Assembly: GCF_900094595.1 (NCBI RefSeq)
Contig: NZ_FMAD01000007.1
Location: 1 to 64,000 of the forward strand
DNA: 64,000 bases
Source: Cupriavidus alkaliphilus
Lineage (GTDB): Bacteria; Pseudomonadota; Gammaproteobacteria; Burkholderiales; Burkholderiaceae
Reading direction: 5' to 3'
This document shows, in pieces, positions 34,863 through 43,026 of the stretch. A program made the position numbers and the translations under genes. How positions within the stretch are numbered: the first letter of the stretch is position 1; the number at the start of each line of letters is the position of its first letter. The notes below the pieces were generated by a model. That model worked only from the letters and a program-made list of their open reading frames with translations. It did no database searches and was not told where the DNA came from.

Positions 34863-35612
34863 ATGCGAACCCGCACCGTCACCCTTACCGAACAGGTCAC
34901 GCGCCAGCTGCGCGCCGATATCGAAAGCGGCACCTACCCCGTCGGCAGCCGCCTGCCGACCGGGCGGCAGCTGGCCGAGCAATTCGGCGTCAGCGCCGCC
35001 GTGATCCGTGAAGTCACCGAACACCTGCGTTCGCAGGGCTTTGTCGAGTCGCGCCAGGGCGTTGGCTGCACGGTGCGCTCGCGCACCGGCGCAGCCGGCT
35101 TCCAGCTGCCGCGCGACCCCGAGCTCGACGCGGGCGAGTTGGCCGACCTGTACGACCTGCGCATCGACCTGGAAGGCGCCGCCGCGGCGCTGGCCGCGGT
35201 GCGCCGCACCGATGACGACGTAGCCGCGCTGACGGCGCTGCTGCAGCGCCTGCAGGCCCGGCTCTATGACCCGCAGCCGGCTGCCGATCTCGACGCGGCT
35301 TTCCATATCGGCATCGCCGCCGCCACGCACAACCCGTACTACCGCCAGCTGCTGCAGTACCTGAACCTGCAGCTGCACCAGGCGGTCGCCACCGCGCGTG
35401 CCAATACGCTGCGCCAGCCAGGGCTGGCCGAGACCGTGCAGGCCGAACACGAGGCCATCGTCGCGGCCATCCGCCGCGGCGATGCCGGCGCGGCGCGCGC
35501 GGCGGCGGTGGCGCACCTGCAAAGCGCCGCGCACCGCCTGGGGTTGTCGCTACGCACGCGCGCCGACGCAGCAACGTCGGCGCGCGCCGCCAGCCCCGCA
35601 TCCCTTTCCTGA
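34863..35612 (+). CDS. GntR-family regulator (FadR/LldR type)
   Basis: A 249-residue regulator with an N-terminal GntR winged helix (about 8-72: QVTRQLRADIESGTYPVGSRLPTGRQLAEQFGVS) and a C-terminal all-helical FCD domain (about 90-230; ELADLYDLRIDLEGAAAALAA, then DLDAAFHIGIAAATHNPYY and EHEAIVAAIRRGD, with the metal/ligand Asp and His residues). FCD regulators include PdhR, LldR and GlcC, which sense pyruvate, lactate or glycolate. The downstream 2-hydroxyacid dehydrogenase, 15 bases away, fits that theme. Its promoter suggests a leaderless mRNA. Confidence 0.92.
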   Translation: MRTRTVTLTEQVTRQLRADIESGTYPVGSRLPTGRQLAEQFGVSAAVIREVTEHLRSQGFVESRQGVGCTVRSRTGAAGFQLPRDPELDAGELADLYDLRIDLEGAAAALAAVRRTDDDVAALTALLQRLQARLYDPQPAADLDAAFHIGIAAATHNPYYRQLLQYLNLQLHQAVATARANTLRQPGLAETVQAEHEAIVAAIRRGDAGAARAAAVAHLQSAAHRLGLSLRTRADAATSARAASPASLS

Positions 35613-35627
35613 GACGACACCACCATC

Positions 35628-37040
35628 ATGCAAAACGGATCCTTTGCCCAGCGGCTCACCGAAGCCCTCGGCCCCGACACTGCGCTGACCAACCCCGACG
35701 ACATCGCGCCCTGGCTGTCGGACTGGCGCGGCATCTACCGCGGCCAGGCCCAGGCGGTGCTGCGGCCCCGCAGCGTCGACGAAGTGTCGCGCGCGCTGGC
35801 GCTGTGCCAGCAGGCCGCGGTGCCGGTGGTGCCGCGCGGCGGCAATACCGGCCTGTGCGGCGGCGCCACGCCCGACGCGCGCGCGCAGAACGTGGTGCTG
35901 AGTCTGGACCGCATGAATGCGGTGCGCTCGCTCGACACCATCGCCAATACCATGGTGGCCGAGGCCGGCTGCATCCTGGGCAACCTGCGCCGCGCGGCGC
36001 AGGACGCCAACCGCTTGCTGCCGCTGTCGCTGGCCGCCGAGGACTCGTGCCAGATCGGCGGCAACCTGGCGACCAATGCCGGCGGCGTCAACGTAGTGCG
36101 CTATGGCATGACGCGCGAACTGGTGCTGGGGGTCGAGGCCGTGCTGCCCAACGGCGAGGTCTTCCACGGCCTGCGCACGCTGCGCAAGGACAATACCGGC
36201 TACGACCTGAAACAGCTGCTGATCGGCTCCGAAGGCACGCTCGGCGTGATCACCGCAGCGGCGCTGCGCCTGTTCCCGCGCACCGATACGCGCAGCGTGG
36301 TGCTGGCGGCGGTGGCATCGCCCGCGCAATCGCTGGCGCTCTATGAACTGCTGTTCGAGCAATGCGGCGCACGCCTGCAGGCCTTCGAGTTCTTTACCGG
36401 CGATTGCCTGGACCTGGTGCTGGCGCATGCGGAAGGCGTGCAGGAACCGTTCGCGCAGCGCTACCCGGCCTACGTGCTGGTGGAACTGGCCGACACCACC
36501 GATGAGGCCGCGCTGAACGCGCTGCTGGAACGCGTCATCGGCGAGGCGCTGGAGCGCGAGCTGTGCCTCGATGCCGCGGTCTCCGCTTCGCTGGCGCAAC
36601 TGCAGGCGCTGTGGAAGCTGCGCGAGGAAATCTCCGAAGCGCAGCGCGCCGACGGTCCGCATCTCAAGCACGACGTGTCGCTGCCGATCGAGCAGATCCC
36701 GGCCTTCATGGCATCGATGCAAGCCCGGCTGCGCGCGCTCGATGCCGCGATCCGGCCCTTCGTGTTCGGGCACTTCGGCGACGGCAACCTGCACTACAAC
36801 CTGTCGCGCCCGGCCGGCGCCCCCAAGGACTGGGCGGCCACGCAGGGCGATGCCGTGACCGATGCGGTGCTGGACGAGGTGATGCGTTACGGCGGCAGCA
36901 TCAGCGCCGAGCATGGCATCGGCCAGCTCAAGCGCCATGCCTTCCTGGCGGTGAAGGATCCGCTGGAATTGCGCCTGATGCGCGAGATCAAGTCGGTGTT
37001 CGATCCCGCCGGGATCATGAACCCCGGCAAGCTGCTCTGA
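35628..37040 (+). CDS. FAD-linked D-2-hydroxyacid dehydrogenase (D-lactate or D-2-hydroxyglutarate type)
   Basis: A 470-residue FAD_binding_4 protein of the GlcD/D2HGDH family. The FAD domain holds PRGGNTGLCGGATPD and the SCQIGGNLATNAGGVNVVRYGMTRELV block. The C-terminal oxidase domain shows HFGDGNLHYNL and SISAEHGIGQLKR, with catalytic His residues, and ends DPAGIMNPGKLL. These enzymes oxidise D-lactate, D-2-hydroxyglutarate or glycolate. Grouping with a LldR-type regulator and the lut genes favours lactate or a close 2-hydroxyacid. It is not a pyridine-nucleotide enzyme. Confidence 0.93.
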   Translation: MQNGSFAQRLTEALGPDTALTNPDDIAPWLSDWRGIYRGQAQAVLRPRSVDEVSRALALCQQAAVPVVPRGGNTGLCGGATPDARAQNVVLSLDRMNAVRSLDTIANTMVAEAGCILGNLRRAAQDANRLLPLSLAAEDSCQIGGNLATNAGGVNVVRYGMTRELVLGVEAVLPNGEVFHGLRTLRKDNTGYDLKQLLIGSEGTLGVITAAALRLFPRTDTRSVVLAAVASPAQSLALYELLFEQCGARLQAFEFFTGDCLDLVLAHAEGVQEPFAQRYPAYVLVELADTTDEAALNALLERVIGEALERELCLDAAVSASLAQLQALWKLREEISEAQRADGPHLKHDVSLPIEQIPAFMASMQARLRALDAAIRPFVFGHFGDGNLHYNLSRPAGAPKDWAATQGDAVTDAVLDEVMRYGGSISAEHGIGQLKRHAFLAVKDPLELRLMREIKSVFDPAGIMNPGKLL

Positions 37041-37057
37041 CCGCTGCCGCACCAAAG

Positions 37058-37090
37058 CAAAACGCGCCGCAATGCGGCGCGTTTTTTTTC
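37058..37090 (+). terminator. Terminator after the FAD dehydrogenase
   Basis: ACGCGCCGC (37062-37070) pairs with GCGGCGCGT (37074-37082) around AAT, and a run of eight T ends at 37089. The A-rich left flank means it may also stop leftward pbpG transcription. Confidence 0.9.
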
Positions 37091-37107
37091 CGGTCAGGCG
37101 TGCCGGC

Positions 37108-38325
37108 TCAGATGCCGCGCGATTGCTGCGAGGCCAGCACCGCGTGGGCGCTGCCCGGACCCTGCGTCAGGTTCGGCGAGGACGGGAAGCCGCGCTGCGG
37201 CGAGGACGGCGAATGCTCGAGCCAGTCCTTGACCCGGTTGGCATCGGCAAAGCGCGACAGCTTGCCGGCCGAATCCAGGAACACCATCACCACGTTGCGC
37301 CCATGCACACGGGCCTGCATCACCAGGCACTGGCCAGCCTCGGAGATAAAGCCGGTCTTCTGCAGGCCGATCTCCCAGTTGCCGCCGCGCACCAGGCGGT
37401 TGGTGCTGACGTAATGCTGGGTGCGGCCCAACACGTTGACTTCGTGCTCGGTCTGGGTCGAGTACTCGCGGATGGTCGGGTTGCGGTACGCGGCATTGAC
37501 CATCCGCACCAGGTCGGTCGCGCTCGACACGTTGCTGCTCGACAGGCCGCTGGAATCGACGAAATGGCTGTCGTTCATGCCGAGCTCGCGCGCCTTGCGG
37601 TTCATGGCCTGCACAAAGGCCGGCAGGCCGCCCGGGTAATGGCGGCCCAGCGCCGAAGCAGCGCGGTTCTCGGACGACATCAGCGCCAGCAGCAGCAGTT
37701 CCTGGCGCGTCAGCTGCGTGCCGAAGCGCAGGCGCGAGCTGCTGTGCTTCTCGGTGTCGCGGTCTTCCTCGGTGATGGTCAGCACCTCGTCCATCGGCAG
37801 GCGCGAGTCCATCACCACCAGCGCGGTCATCAGCTTGGTGATCGATGCAATCGGCAGCACCGCGCCGGCATTCTTCTGGAACAGCACCTCGTTGGAGTTC
37901 TGGTCCATCACCAGGGCCACGCTGGAGCGCAGAGCCAGGGCGTCGTCGGTGTCGCGCAGGCCCATGGCTTCGCCCAGCGAGGGCTTGGACGGCGTAAACG
38001 CCGCCCGCACGGGGGCAGCGCGCTGCGCCACCACGACGTGGCGCTTGCCCTTCTTCAGCACCACCACCTTGCGCGCCGATCGTGCTTCGCTCTTGGCAAC
38101 CTTGGCGTTTCGCGAGCTTTTGGCAACTGGCTTGGCCGCAGTCTTTTTCTCGGCTTTAGCGGATTGAGCCTGCTTTTTGGTTGTTTTTTGCGTGGATGCG
38201 GCCTTGGTGGCCGCTTCGGCCACGGGCACCGCGACCATCGACACCGACACCAGTACCGCGGCGGCGACGGCGGACAAGGGTGTGGAGCCGAAGAATCTGG
38301 AGAAAATGGAATCAGACCGGAACAT
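37108..38325 (-). CDS. pbpG: D-alanyl-D-alanine endopeptidase (PBP7/8 type)
   Basis: A 405-residue exported serine peptidase of family S11 that cleaves peptidoglycan cross-links in the periplasm. The signal/anchor lies at about 14-38. A Lys/Ala-rich linker of about 70 residues follows (KKTAAKPVAKSSRNAK), unusually long for PBP7. The catalytic motifs are intact: SITK (161-164), SEN (218-220) and KTG (323-325). The start at 38325 (MFRSDSIF) is chosen because the upstream extension would add a second hydrophobic leader. Monocistronic; convergent with the FAD dehydrogenase. Confidence 0.93.
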   Translation of the reverse strand: MFRSDSIFSRFFGSTPLSAVAAAVLVSVSMVAVPVAEAATKAASTQKTTKKQAQSAKAEKKTAAKPVAKSSRNAKVAKSEARSARKVVVLKKGKRHVVVAQRAAPVRAAFTPSKPSLGEAMGLRDTDDALALRSSVALVMDQNSNEVLFQKNAGAVLPIASITKLMTALVVMDSRLPMDEVLTITEEDRDTEKHSSSRLRFGTQLTRQELLLLALMSSENRAASALGRHYPGGLPAFVQAMNRKARELGMNDSHFVDSSGLSSSNVSSATDLVRMVNAAYRNPTIREYSTQTEHEVNVLGRTQHYVSTNRLVRGGNWEIGLQKTGFISEAGQCLVMQARVHGRNVVMVFLDSAGKLSRFADANRVKDWLEHSPSSPQRGFPSSPNLTQGPGSAHAVLASQQSRGI

Positions 38326-38598
38326 GATTCGTTCAGCGCATAGGAATGGCGCTAGTGTAGGAAATAAAGAAATTGTTAGCAAGATTAAAGACTTACAGAC
38401 GCTCCTTAAAGTTCGATTCACATACATTTCCACATTACGAAAAAAGTTCGCGATGCATCACGTCTGTAATCGAACACCGGCAGGCTTGACCCAAGCGCAG
38501 TCCGGTTCACCCTTGCTACCCCTTCGCAGCGACGAAGCCAATACGCACAGCCGTGGCTGGTTATCGGCCTCCATCGTTACATGTTGAAACAAATTTCA

Positions 38599-39312
38599 CT
38601 ATGAGAGAAAACGCGCAAACCCGCTGACTGGCTCCCGTTCCGTGGTGAGGCGGTTTGCGATGGCCTCCGGATCGGCAAAACCCAGCGACATGCCGCACAC
38701 CACCATTTCTTCCGGTGGCAGCCGCAGGTGGCTGGCGATGATCTTGTGGAACTGCGTGAACGCCGCCTGCGGGCAGGTATCGAGCCCGCGCGCCCGGGCG
38801 GCGACCATGATGCTTTGCAGGAACATGCCGTAGTCGAGCCAGCTGCCCTGCTCCATGATGCGGTCGATGGTGAAGATGAGGCCCACCGGCGCATCGAAGA
38901 AACGGAAATTGCGCGCATGCTGTTCGTGCATGCGCGCCTTGTCTTCGCGGCTGATCTCGAGCAGCCCGTACAGGTCCCAGCCCACCTTGCGCCGCCGCGA
39001 CAGATACGGATCGGCCCATTCGCGCGGATAGTACGGGTACTCCTCGCGGTACTTGCTGTCGCGCTCGGGATCTTCATAGGCGGCCAGCACGTCGGCGCAC
39101 AGCTTCGCCTTGGCCTCGCCCGACAGCACATAGACGCGCCACGGCTGCGTATTGGTACCGGACGGCGCGCGGCTGGCGACCGCCAGGATCTCTTCCACGG
39201 TGCTGCGCGGCACGTGCGTATCGAGAAAGGCCCGCACCGAACGCCGCGTCAGGATCGCACGATCCACGCAGTCCACGGCATCCTGCGAGCCGAGTTGCTT
39301 CTCGTGGGACAT
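38599..39312 (-). CDS. Nitroreductase family protein
   Basis: A 237-residue FMN enzyme of the nitroreductase superfamily: ILTRRSVRAFLDTHVPRSTVEEIL, ASRAPSGTNTQPWRVYVLSG and GLDTCPQAAFTQFHKI, with PPEEMVVCGMSLGF near the end. The start at 39312 (MSHEK) has AGGAG nine bases upstream, whereas the ATG at 39321 directly abuts that site. These enzymes reduce nitroaromatics or quinones with NAD(P)H; the physiological substrate is unknown. A thioesterase gene lies 25 bases upstream on the same strand, so the two are probably co-transcribed. Confidence 0.9.
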   Translation of the reverse strand: MSHEKQLGSQDAVDCVDRAILTRRSVRAFLDTHVPRSTVEEILAVASRAPSGTNTQPWRVYVLSGEAKAKLCADVLAAYEDPERDSKYREEYPYYPREWADPYLSRRRKVGWDLYGLLEISREDKARMHEQHARNFRFFDAPVGLIFTIDRIMEQGSWLDYGMFLQSIMVAARARGLDTCPQAAFTQFHKIIASHLRLPPEEMVVCGMSLGFADPEAIANRLTTEREPVSGFARFLS

Positions 39313-39337
39313 CTTGTTCATCTCCTGTTGCCCCGTC

Positions 39338-39796
39338 CTATTCCCGTGCGCCCGTCACCGCGCCCGCCGCCGCCAACGGCAGCAGCGCTTCGCGCAACGC
39401 GCCCGGCAACGGTACCGGCCGGCGCGTAGCGCGATCGACATAGACGTGGATGAAATGTCCTTGCGCGGCAGCGACCTCGTTGTCGCCGCTGAACAGGCCG
39501 ACCTCATAGCGCACGCTCGACGTGCCCAGCCTGGCTACGCGTAAACCCGCTATCACGGTCTCGGGAAAGCTGAGCGACGAGAAGTAGTTGCACTGCGTCT
39601 CGATCACCAGCCCGATGGTCTCGCCCGACGTGACATCGAGCACGCCCTGCCGGATCAGGTAGGTATTCACCACGGTGTCAAAATAACTGTAGTAGACAAC
39701 GTTGTTAACGTGGCCATAGACATCGTTGTCCATCCAACGCGTAGTGATCGGTTGGAAATACGGATAGGCACTGCGGGATTCGGCTTGGGGTTTCAT
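39338..39796 (-). CDS. Acyl-CoA thioesterase (4HBT hotdog family)
   Basis: A 152-residue hotdog-fold protein. The active-site motif is TTRWMDNDVYGHVNNVVYYSYFD, with the catalytic Asp of 4-hydroxybenzoyl-CoA thioesterase-like enzymes. It probably hydrolyses medium-chain or aromatic acyl-CoA. The tail is Ala-rich. It precedes the nitroreductase gene on the same strand. The GC of the upstream gap is lower than average; a palindrome GTCGC-TA-GCGAC lies near 39876-39887. Confidence 0.88.
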   Translation of the reverse strand: MKPQAESRSAYPYFQPITTRWMDNDVYGHVNNVVYYSYFDTVVNTYLIRQGVLDVTSGETIGLVIETQCNYFSSLSFPETVIAGLRVARLGTSSVRYEVGLFSGDNEVAAAQGHFIHVYVDRATRRPVPLPGALREALLPLAAAGAVTGARE

Positions 39797-39880
39797 GGGG
39801 CGAGAAGGAGACAGGGCGCGAGACGGTACGAAATGTGAATATTCTGAACCAGCGGCCTACGCGATACGAACGCGCTGTCG

Positions 39881-40807
39881 CTAGCGACGGATGACAAGCG
39901 CGACACCCAGCGCGGCCAGCACCATGCCGGCGGCCGCCAGCGGCGGGAAGCGCTCGCCGAACAGCAGCCAGGCCATCACCGCCGTCGTGGGCGGGGTCAG
40001 GTACATCAGGCTGGACACCTTGGTGGCCGCACCCTGGCGGATCAGCAGGAACAGCAGCGAGATCGCGCCGATCGACAACGCCACCACCGACCACGCCAGC
40101 GCGCCGAGCATCGCGGCAGTCCACTGCACCTCCCGCGTCTCGAACAGGAACATGAACGGCACGCAGGCAAGCGCCGCCGCGGCGAACTGGATCACCGAAC
40201 CCATGCGCAGGTCGAACACCGGACAGAAATGCCGCTGGTAGACCGTGCCCACGGTGATGCTGAACAAGGCCCCGGCGGCCAGCGCGAGGCTGGCCGGCGT
40301 CAAGCCGCTGGCACCGAGCTTGTTCGCCACCACCAGCGCCACGCCGGCAATGCCCAACAGCAGGCCCAGCCACTGGCGTGCTCCGATGCGCTCGCCCATG
40401 CGCGTGGCAATCAGCGCGGTCAGGATCGGCTGCATGCCGACGATCAGCGCCGATACGCCTGCCGGCATGCCGAGCTTGATCGCGGCCCATACGCCGCCGA
40501 GGTACCCCGCCTGCAGCAGCAGGCCGGCCACGGCGATATGCCCGACCGAGCGCCAGTCGGTTGCCGTCGACCCCGTCACGCGCGGCAGCGGCACGCGCGC
40601 CAGCAATACGAACGGCACCATCAGTACCAGCACGCCGGCAAAGCGCAGGAACAGGAAGGTCATCGGCTCCGCATACGGCATGCCGTATTTGGCGACAATA
40701 AAGCCGGTGCTCCAGATCAGCACGAACAGCCACGGCATCGATGCGACCCATAGGGTGGCGCGCGGGCGGGCCGCGCCGCCGCGGCCTGACTCGATCAGCT
40801 CGCTCAT
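39881..40807 (-). CDS. DMT/EamA-family transporter
   Basis: A 308-residue inner-membrane protein with ten predicted hydrophobic segments in two EamA repeats of about 140 residues each (FVLIWSTGFIVAKYGMPYAEPMTFLFLRF in the first, LLFGERFPPLAAAGMVLAALGVAL closing the second). Such proteins export amino acids or metabolites. The start overlaps the HDAC-like gene's stop by ATGA, so it is translationally coupled to it. The cargo is unknown. Confidence 0.9.
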   Translation of the reverse strand: MSELIESGRGGAARPRATLWVASMPWLFVLIWSTGFIVAKYGMPYAEPMTFLFLRFAGVLVLMVPFVLLARVPLPRVTGSTATDWRSVGHIAVAGLLLQAGYLGGVWAAIKLGMPAGVSALIVGMQPILTALIATRMGERIGARQWLGLLLGIAGVALVVANKLGASGLTPASLALAAGALFSITVGTVYQRHFCPVFDLRMGSVIQFAAAALACVPFMFLFETREVQWTAAMLGALAWSVVALSIGAISLLFLLIRQGAATKVSSLMYLTPPTTAVMAWLLFGERFPPLAAAGMVLAALGVALVIRR

Positions 40808-41730
40808 GATGCAAGTTGCGCGGCAAGCTGCGCGTACCGGGCGTGATATTGCGCGGCGAGCCGCACGGTCTGCGCATGGACCGCAACGGTGTCCTCGATC
40901 TGGTTGCCATAGCCGCCCGCCATGGTCACCGCCACCGGCAGGCGGCGTGCTTGCGCGGCGTCGAACACGAGGCGGTCGCGTCGTGCCAGGCCAGCCATGG
41001 TCAGTTTCAACCGCCCGAGCCGGTCACCCTCGTGCGGGTCCGCGCCGGCCAGGTAAATCAGCAGGTCCGGCTCAAAGCGGCGGAACAGCGTGTCCAGCGC
41101 GGCCTGCAGCGCCTGCGCGTAAGCCTCGTCGTCGCAGCCATCCGGCAGGCCGACGTCGAGGTCGCTCGCTTCCTTGCGGAACGGGTAGTTCTTCTCGCCA
41201 TGCAGAGACAGCGTGAATACCGATGGGTCGCCGTGCAGGATCGATGCGGTGCCGTTGCCCTGATGCACGTCCAGGTCGATCACCGCCACGCGGCGCACGG
41301 CGCCGTCGCGCTGCAGCACGCGCGCGGCGATCGCGGCATCGTTGAAGACGCAGAAGCCGCCGCCCTTGTCGGCGTACGCGTGGTGCGTGCCGCCCGCCAG
41401 ATTCACGGCTATGCCTTCACGCAGCGCGCCGCGGCAGGCCTCGATGGTGGCGCCTGCCGAGCGGCGCGAGCGCTCCACCATCGCTTCGGACCAGGGAAAG
41501 CCGATCTCGCGCTGGCGCGCGGCGTCGAGGGTGCCAGCCGAGGCGGCCGCCACGTATTCCGCCGTGTGTGCCAGCAGCAGCGCATCGTCGCCGGCGCGCG
41601 GCGCCTCGGACAGGCGCAGCCCCGGCACCTGGGCCGACACCGCGTCGCGCAGCATGCTGTACTTGCGCATCGGGAAGCGATGTCCGGGCGGCAACGGCAG
41701 CACGAAGTGGTCGGCGTAGAAAGCGAGCAT
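40804..41730 (-). CDS. Histone deacetylase-like (AcuC/acetylpolyamine amidohydrolase type) protein
   Basis: A 308-residue class II/HDAH-like zinc amidohydrolase. The catalytic motifs are intact: [19 protein letters not shown] with the His pair, [13 protein letters not shown] with Asp/His zinc ligands, and [13 protein letters not shown] with the third zinc ligand Asp. Bacterial members deacetylate polyamines or small amides, and some act on lysine-acetylated proteins. It is coupled to a DMT exporter, so the pair might modify and export a small molecule. Confidence 0.92.
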   Translation of the reverse strand: MLAFYADHFVLPLPPGHRFPMRKYSMLRDAVSAQVPGLRLSEAPRAGDDALLLAHTAEYVAAASAGTLDAARQREIGFPWSEAMVERSRRSAGATIEACRGALREGIAVNLAGGTHHAYADKGGGFCVFNDAAIAARVLQRDGAVRRVAVIDLDVHQGNGTASILHGDPSVFTLSLHGEKNYPFRKEASDLDVGLPDGCDDEAYAQALQAALDTLFRRFEPDLLIYLAGADPHEGDRLGRLKLTMAGLARRDRLVFDAAQARRLPVAVTMAGGYGNQIEDTVAVHAQTVRLAAQYHARYAQLAAQLAS

Positions 41731-42088
41731 GGAAAGAGGCCTGGGCGATTCTGTTCACATCTTGTTGGGGTTCCGGCCTCGGCCGGCCGTGCCGGCGCGG
41801 GCAGCCTGGCATGGTAGCACCCCTGTCCGGGCATTGCCGGCGGGACTGGGAATGGCTAGGGCGTCACTTGCAGCAAGCCCGGCCTGCGGGATTTTGTGCG
41901 TCGCACAAAATATCCTTGACATTGGTTTGGCCGCCCCTAAAATACGGCTTGTTGCGGCGCACAAACGGATTGGCGCCCTGACCCACCCACACGCCTGGGC
42001 TGGCCGAAACGGGCGAAACACCGTCACGGTCCTGACATCTAGGCGGCTTAATTTGCTTGACCTTGAAGTTCACCACTGGAGACCAGCA
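41731..42088. other. Control region and long leader of phaP1
   Basis: About 358 bases between the leftward HDAC-like gene and phaP1. It contains the phaP1 promoter and two PhaR-like palindromes (listed separately) and a leader of about 140 bases. I see no gene here. Confidence 0.7.
41891..41964 (+). promoter_or_regulatory. phaP1 promoter with two PhaR-type operators
   Basis: ATTTTGTGCG-T-CGCACAAAAT (41891-41911) is a perfect 21-base palindrome immediately upstream of the -35 box TTGACA (41916-41921). The -10 is TAAAAT (41938-41943), 16 bases away. A second, imperfect element TTGTTGCG-GCGCACAA (41949-41964) covers the expected start point. In C. necator H16, PhaR is known to bind one site upstream of -35 and one at the start point of phaP, so the match is close. 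Confidence 0.85.
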
Positions 42089-42667
42089 ATGATCCTCACC
42101 CCGGAACAAGTCGCAGCAGCACAAAAGGCTAACCTCGAAACGCTGTTCGGCCTGACCACCAAGGCGTTTGAAGGCGTCGAAAAGCTTGTCGAACTGAACC
42201 TGCAGGTCGTCAAGACCACCTTCGCCGAAAACGTGGAAAACGCCAAGAAGGCGCTGTCGGCCAAGGATGCGCAGGAACTGCTGGCCCTCCAGGCCGCAGC
42301 CGTGCAGCCGGTCGCCGAAAAGACCCTGGCCTACACCCGTCACCTGTACGAGATCGCTTCGGAAACCCAGAGCGAATTCGCCAAGGTGGCCGAGGCCCAG
42401 CTGGCCGAAGGCTCGAAGAACGTTCAGGCCCTGGTCGAGAACTTCGCCAAGAACGCCCCGGCCGGTTCGGAATCGACCGTGGCCATCGTGAAGTCGGCAA
42501 TCTCCGCTGCCAACAACGCCTACGAGTCGGTGCAGAAGGCGACCAAGCAAGCGGTCGAAATCGCTGAAACCAACTTCCAGGCCGCTGCTTCGGCTGCGAC
42601 CAAGGCTGCCCAGCAAGCCAGCGCCACGGCCCGCACGGCCACGGCGAAGAAGGCCACTGCTGCCTGA
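42089..42667 (+). CDS. phaP1: Phasin PhaP1, polyhydroxybutyrate granule protein
   Basis: A 192-residue amphipathic helical protein that coats polyhydroxyalkanoate granules and controls their number and size. The sequence ([19 protein letters not shown], then [18 protein letters not shown]) is recognisably that of PhaP1 of C. necator H16, with a handful of substitutions by my recollection. The Ala/Thr/Lys-rich C-terminus ends in ATAKKATAA. There are no cysteines. Expression is expected to be strong and repressed by PhaR until granules form. Confidence 0.97.
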   Translation: MILTPEQVAAAQKANLETLFGLTTKAFEGVEKLVELNLQVVKTTFAENVENAKKALSAKDAQELLALQAAAVQPVAEKTLAYTRHLYEIASETQSEFAKVAEAQLAEGSKNVQALVENFAKNAPAGSESTVAIVKSAISAANNAYESVQKATKQAVEIAETNFQAAASAATKAAQQASATARTATAKKATAA

Positions 42668-42839
42668 TAGCCAGTGTTGAAGATGGACCGGCTGCGGCCG
42701 GTCCGTTGGCAAAGCCCATCGCCATGCGATGCAGTGGGCTTTGCCAACGATAAAGGAAGTGCCCTGACCGACCGGCCCGGCGCTGCCTTGTCTGCCGATG
42801 TCTCCTCGGTACCGCGGTCTCCTTGTCCAAAGGTATCGT

Positions 42840-42871
42840 TAAACCCGACCCCTACAGGTCGGGTTTTTTTT
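42840..42871 (+). terminator. Terminator of phaP1
   Basis: AACCCGACC (42842-42850) pairs with GGTCGGGTT (42857-42865), and the run of T continues to 42871. It lies about 170 bases after the gene, so two hairpins remain in the 3' untranslated part, perhaps for mRNA stability. Confidence 0.88.
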
Positions 42872-42975
42872 GGCCCTCTCTCTCCCGGCCAGCCTTCTCG
42901 CTGCACTCCCCGCTTTCGCTGCAAGCCACTGGATATTGACGCTGGTAACTTAAGGCGGTTAATTGCGAAATCGCG

Positions 42976-43007
42976 CAAAACAAAGCCCGCAACAAGGCGG
43001 GCTTTGT
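42976..43007 (-). terminator. Terminator of the pdh operon
   Basis: ACAAAGCCCGC (42980-42990) and GCGGGCTTTGT (42997-43007) form an 11-bp stem about 20 bases past the lpdA stop. On the minus strand the stem is followed by TTTT. Confidence 0.85.
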
Positions 43008-43026
43008 CATCGCAGCGGGCAGCGCC

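Larger units (their letters stand above)
42668..43026. other. Intergenic region phaP1 / lpdA with several hairpins
   Basis: About 360 bases between converging genes, without a gene. It holds a GC hairpin GGACCGGC-TGCG-GCCGGTCC (about 42684-42703), a long imperfect hairpin from GGCAAAGCCCA to TGGGCTTTGCC (about 42707-42745), the phaP1 terminator and the lpdA terminator. Confidence 0.7.
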
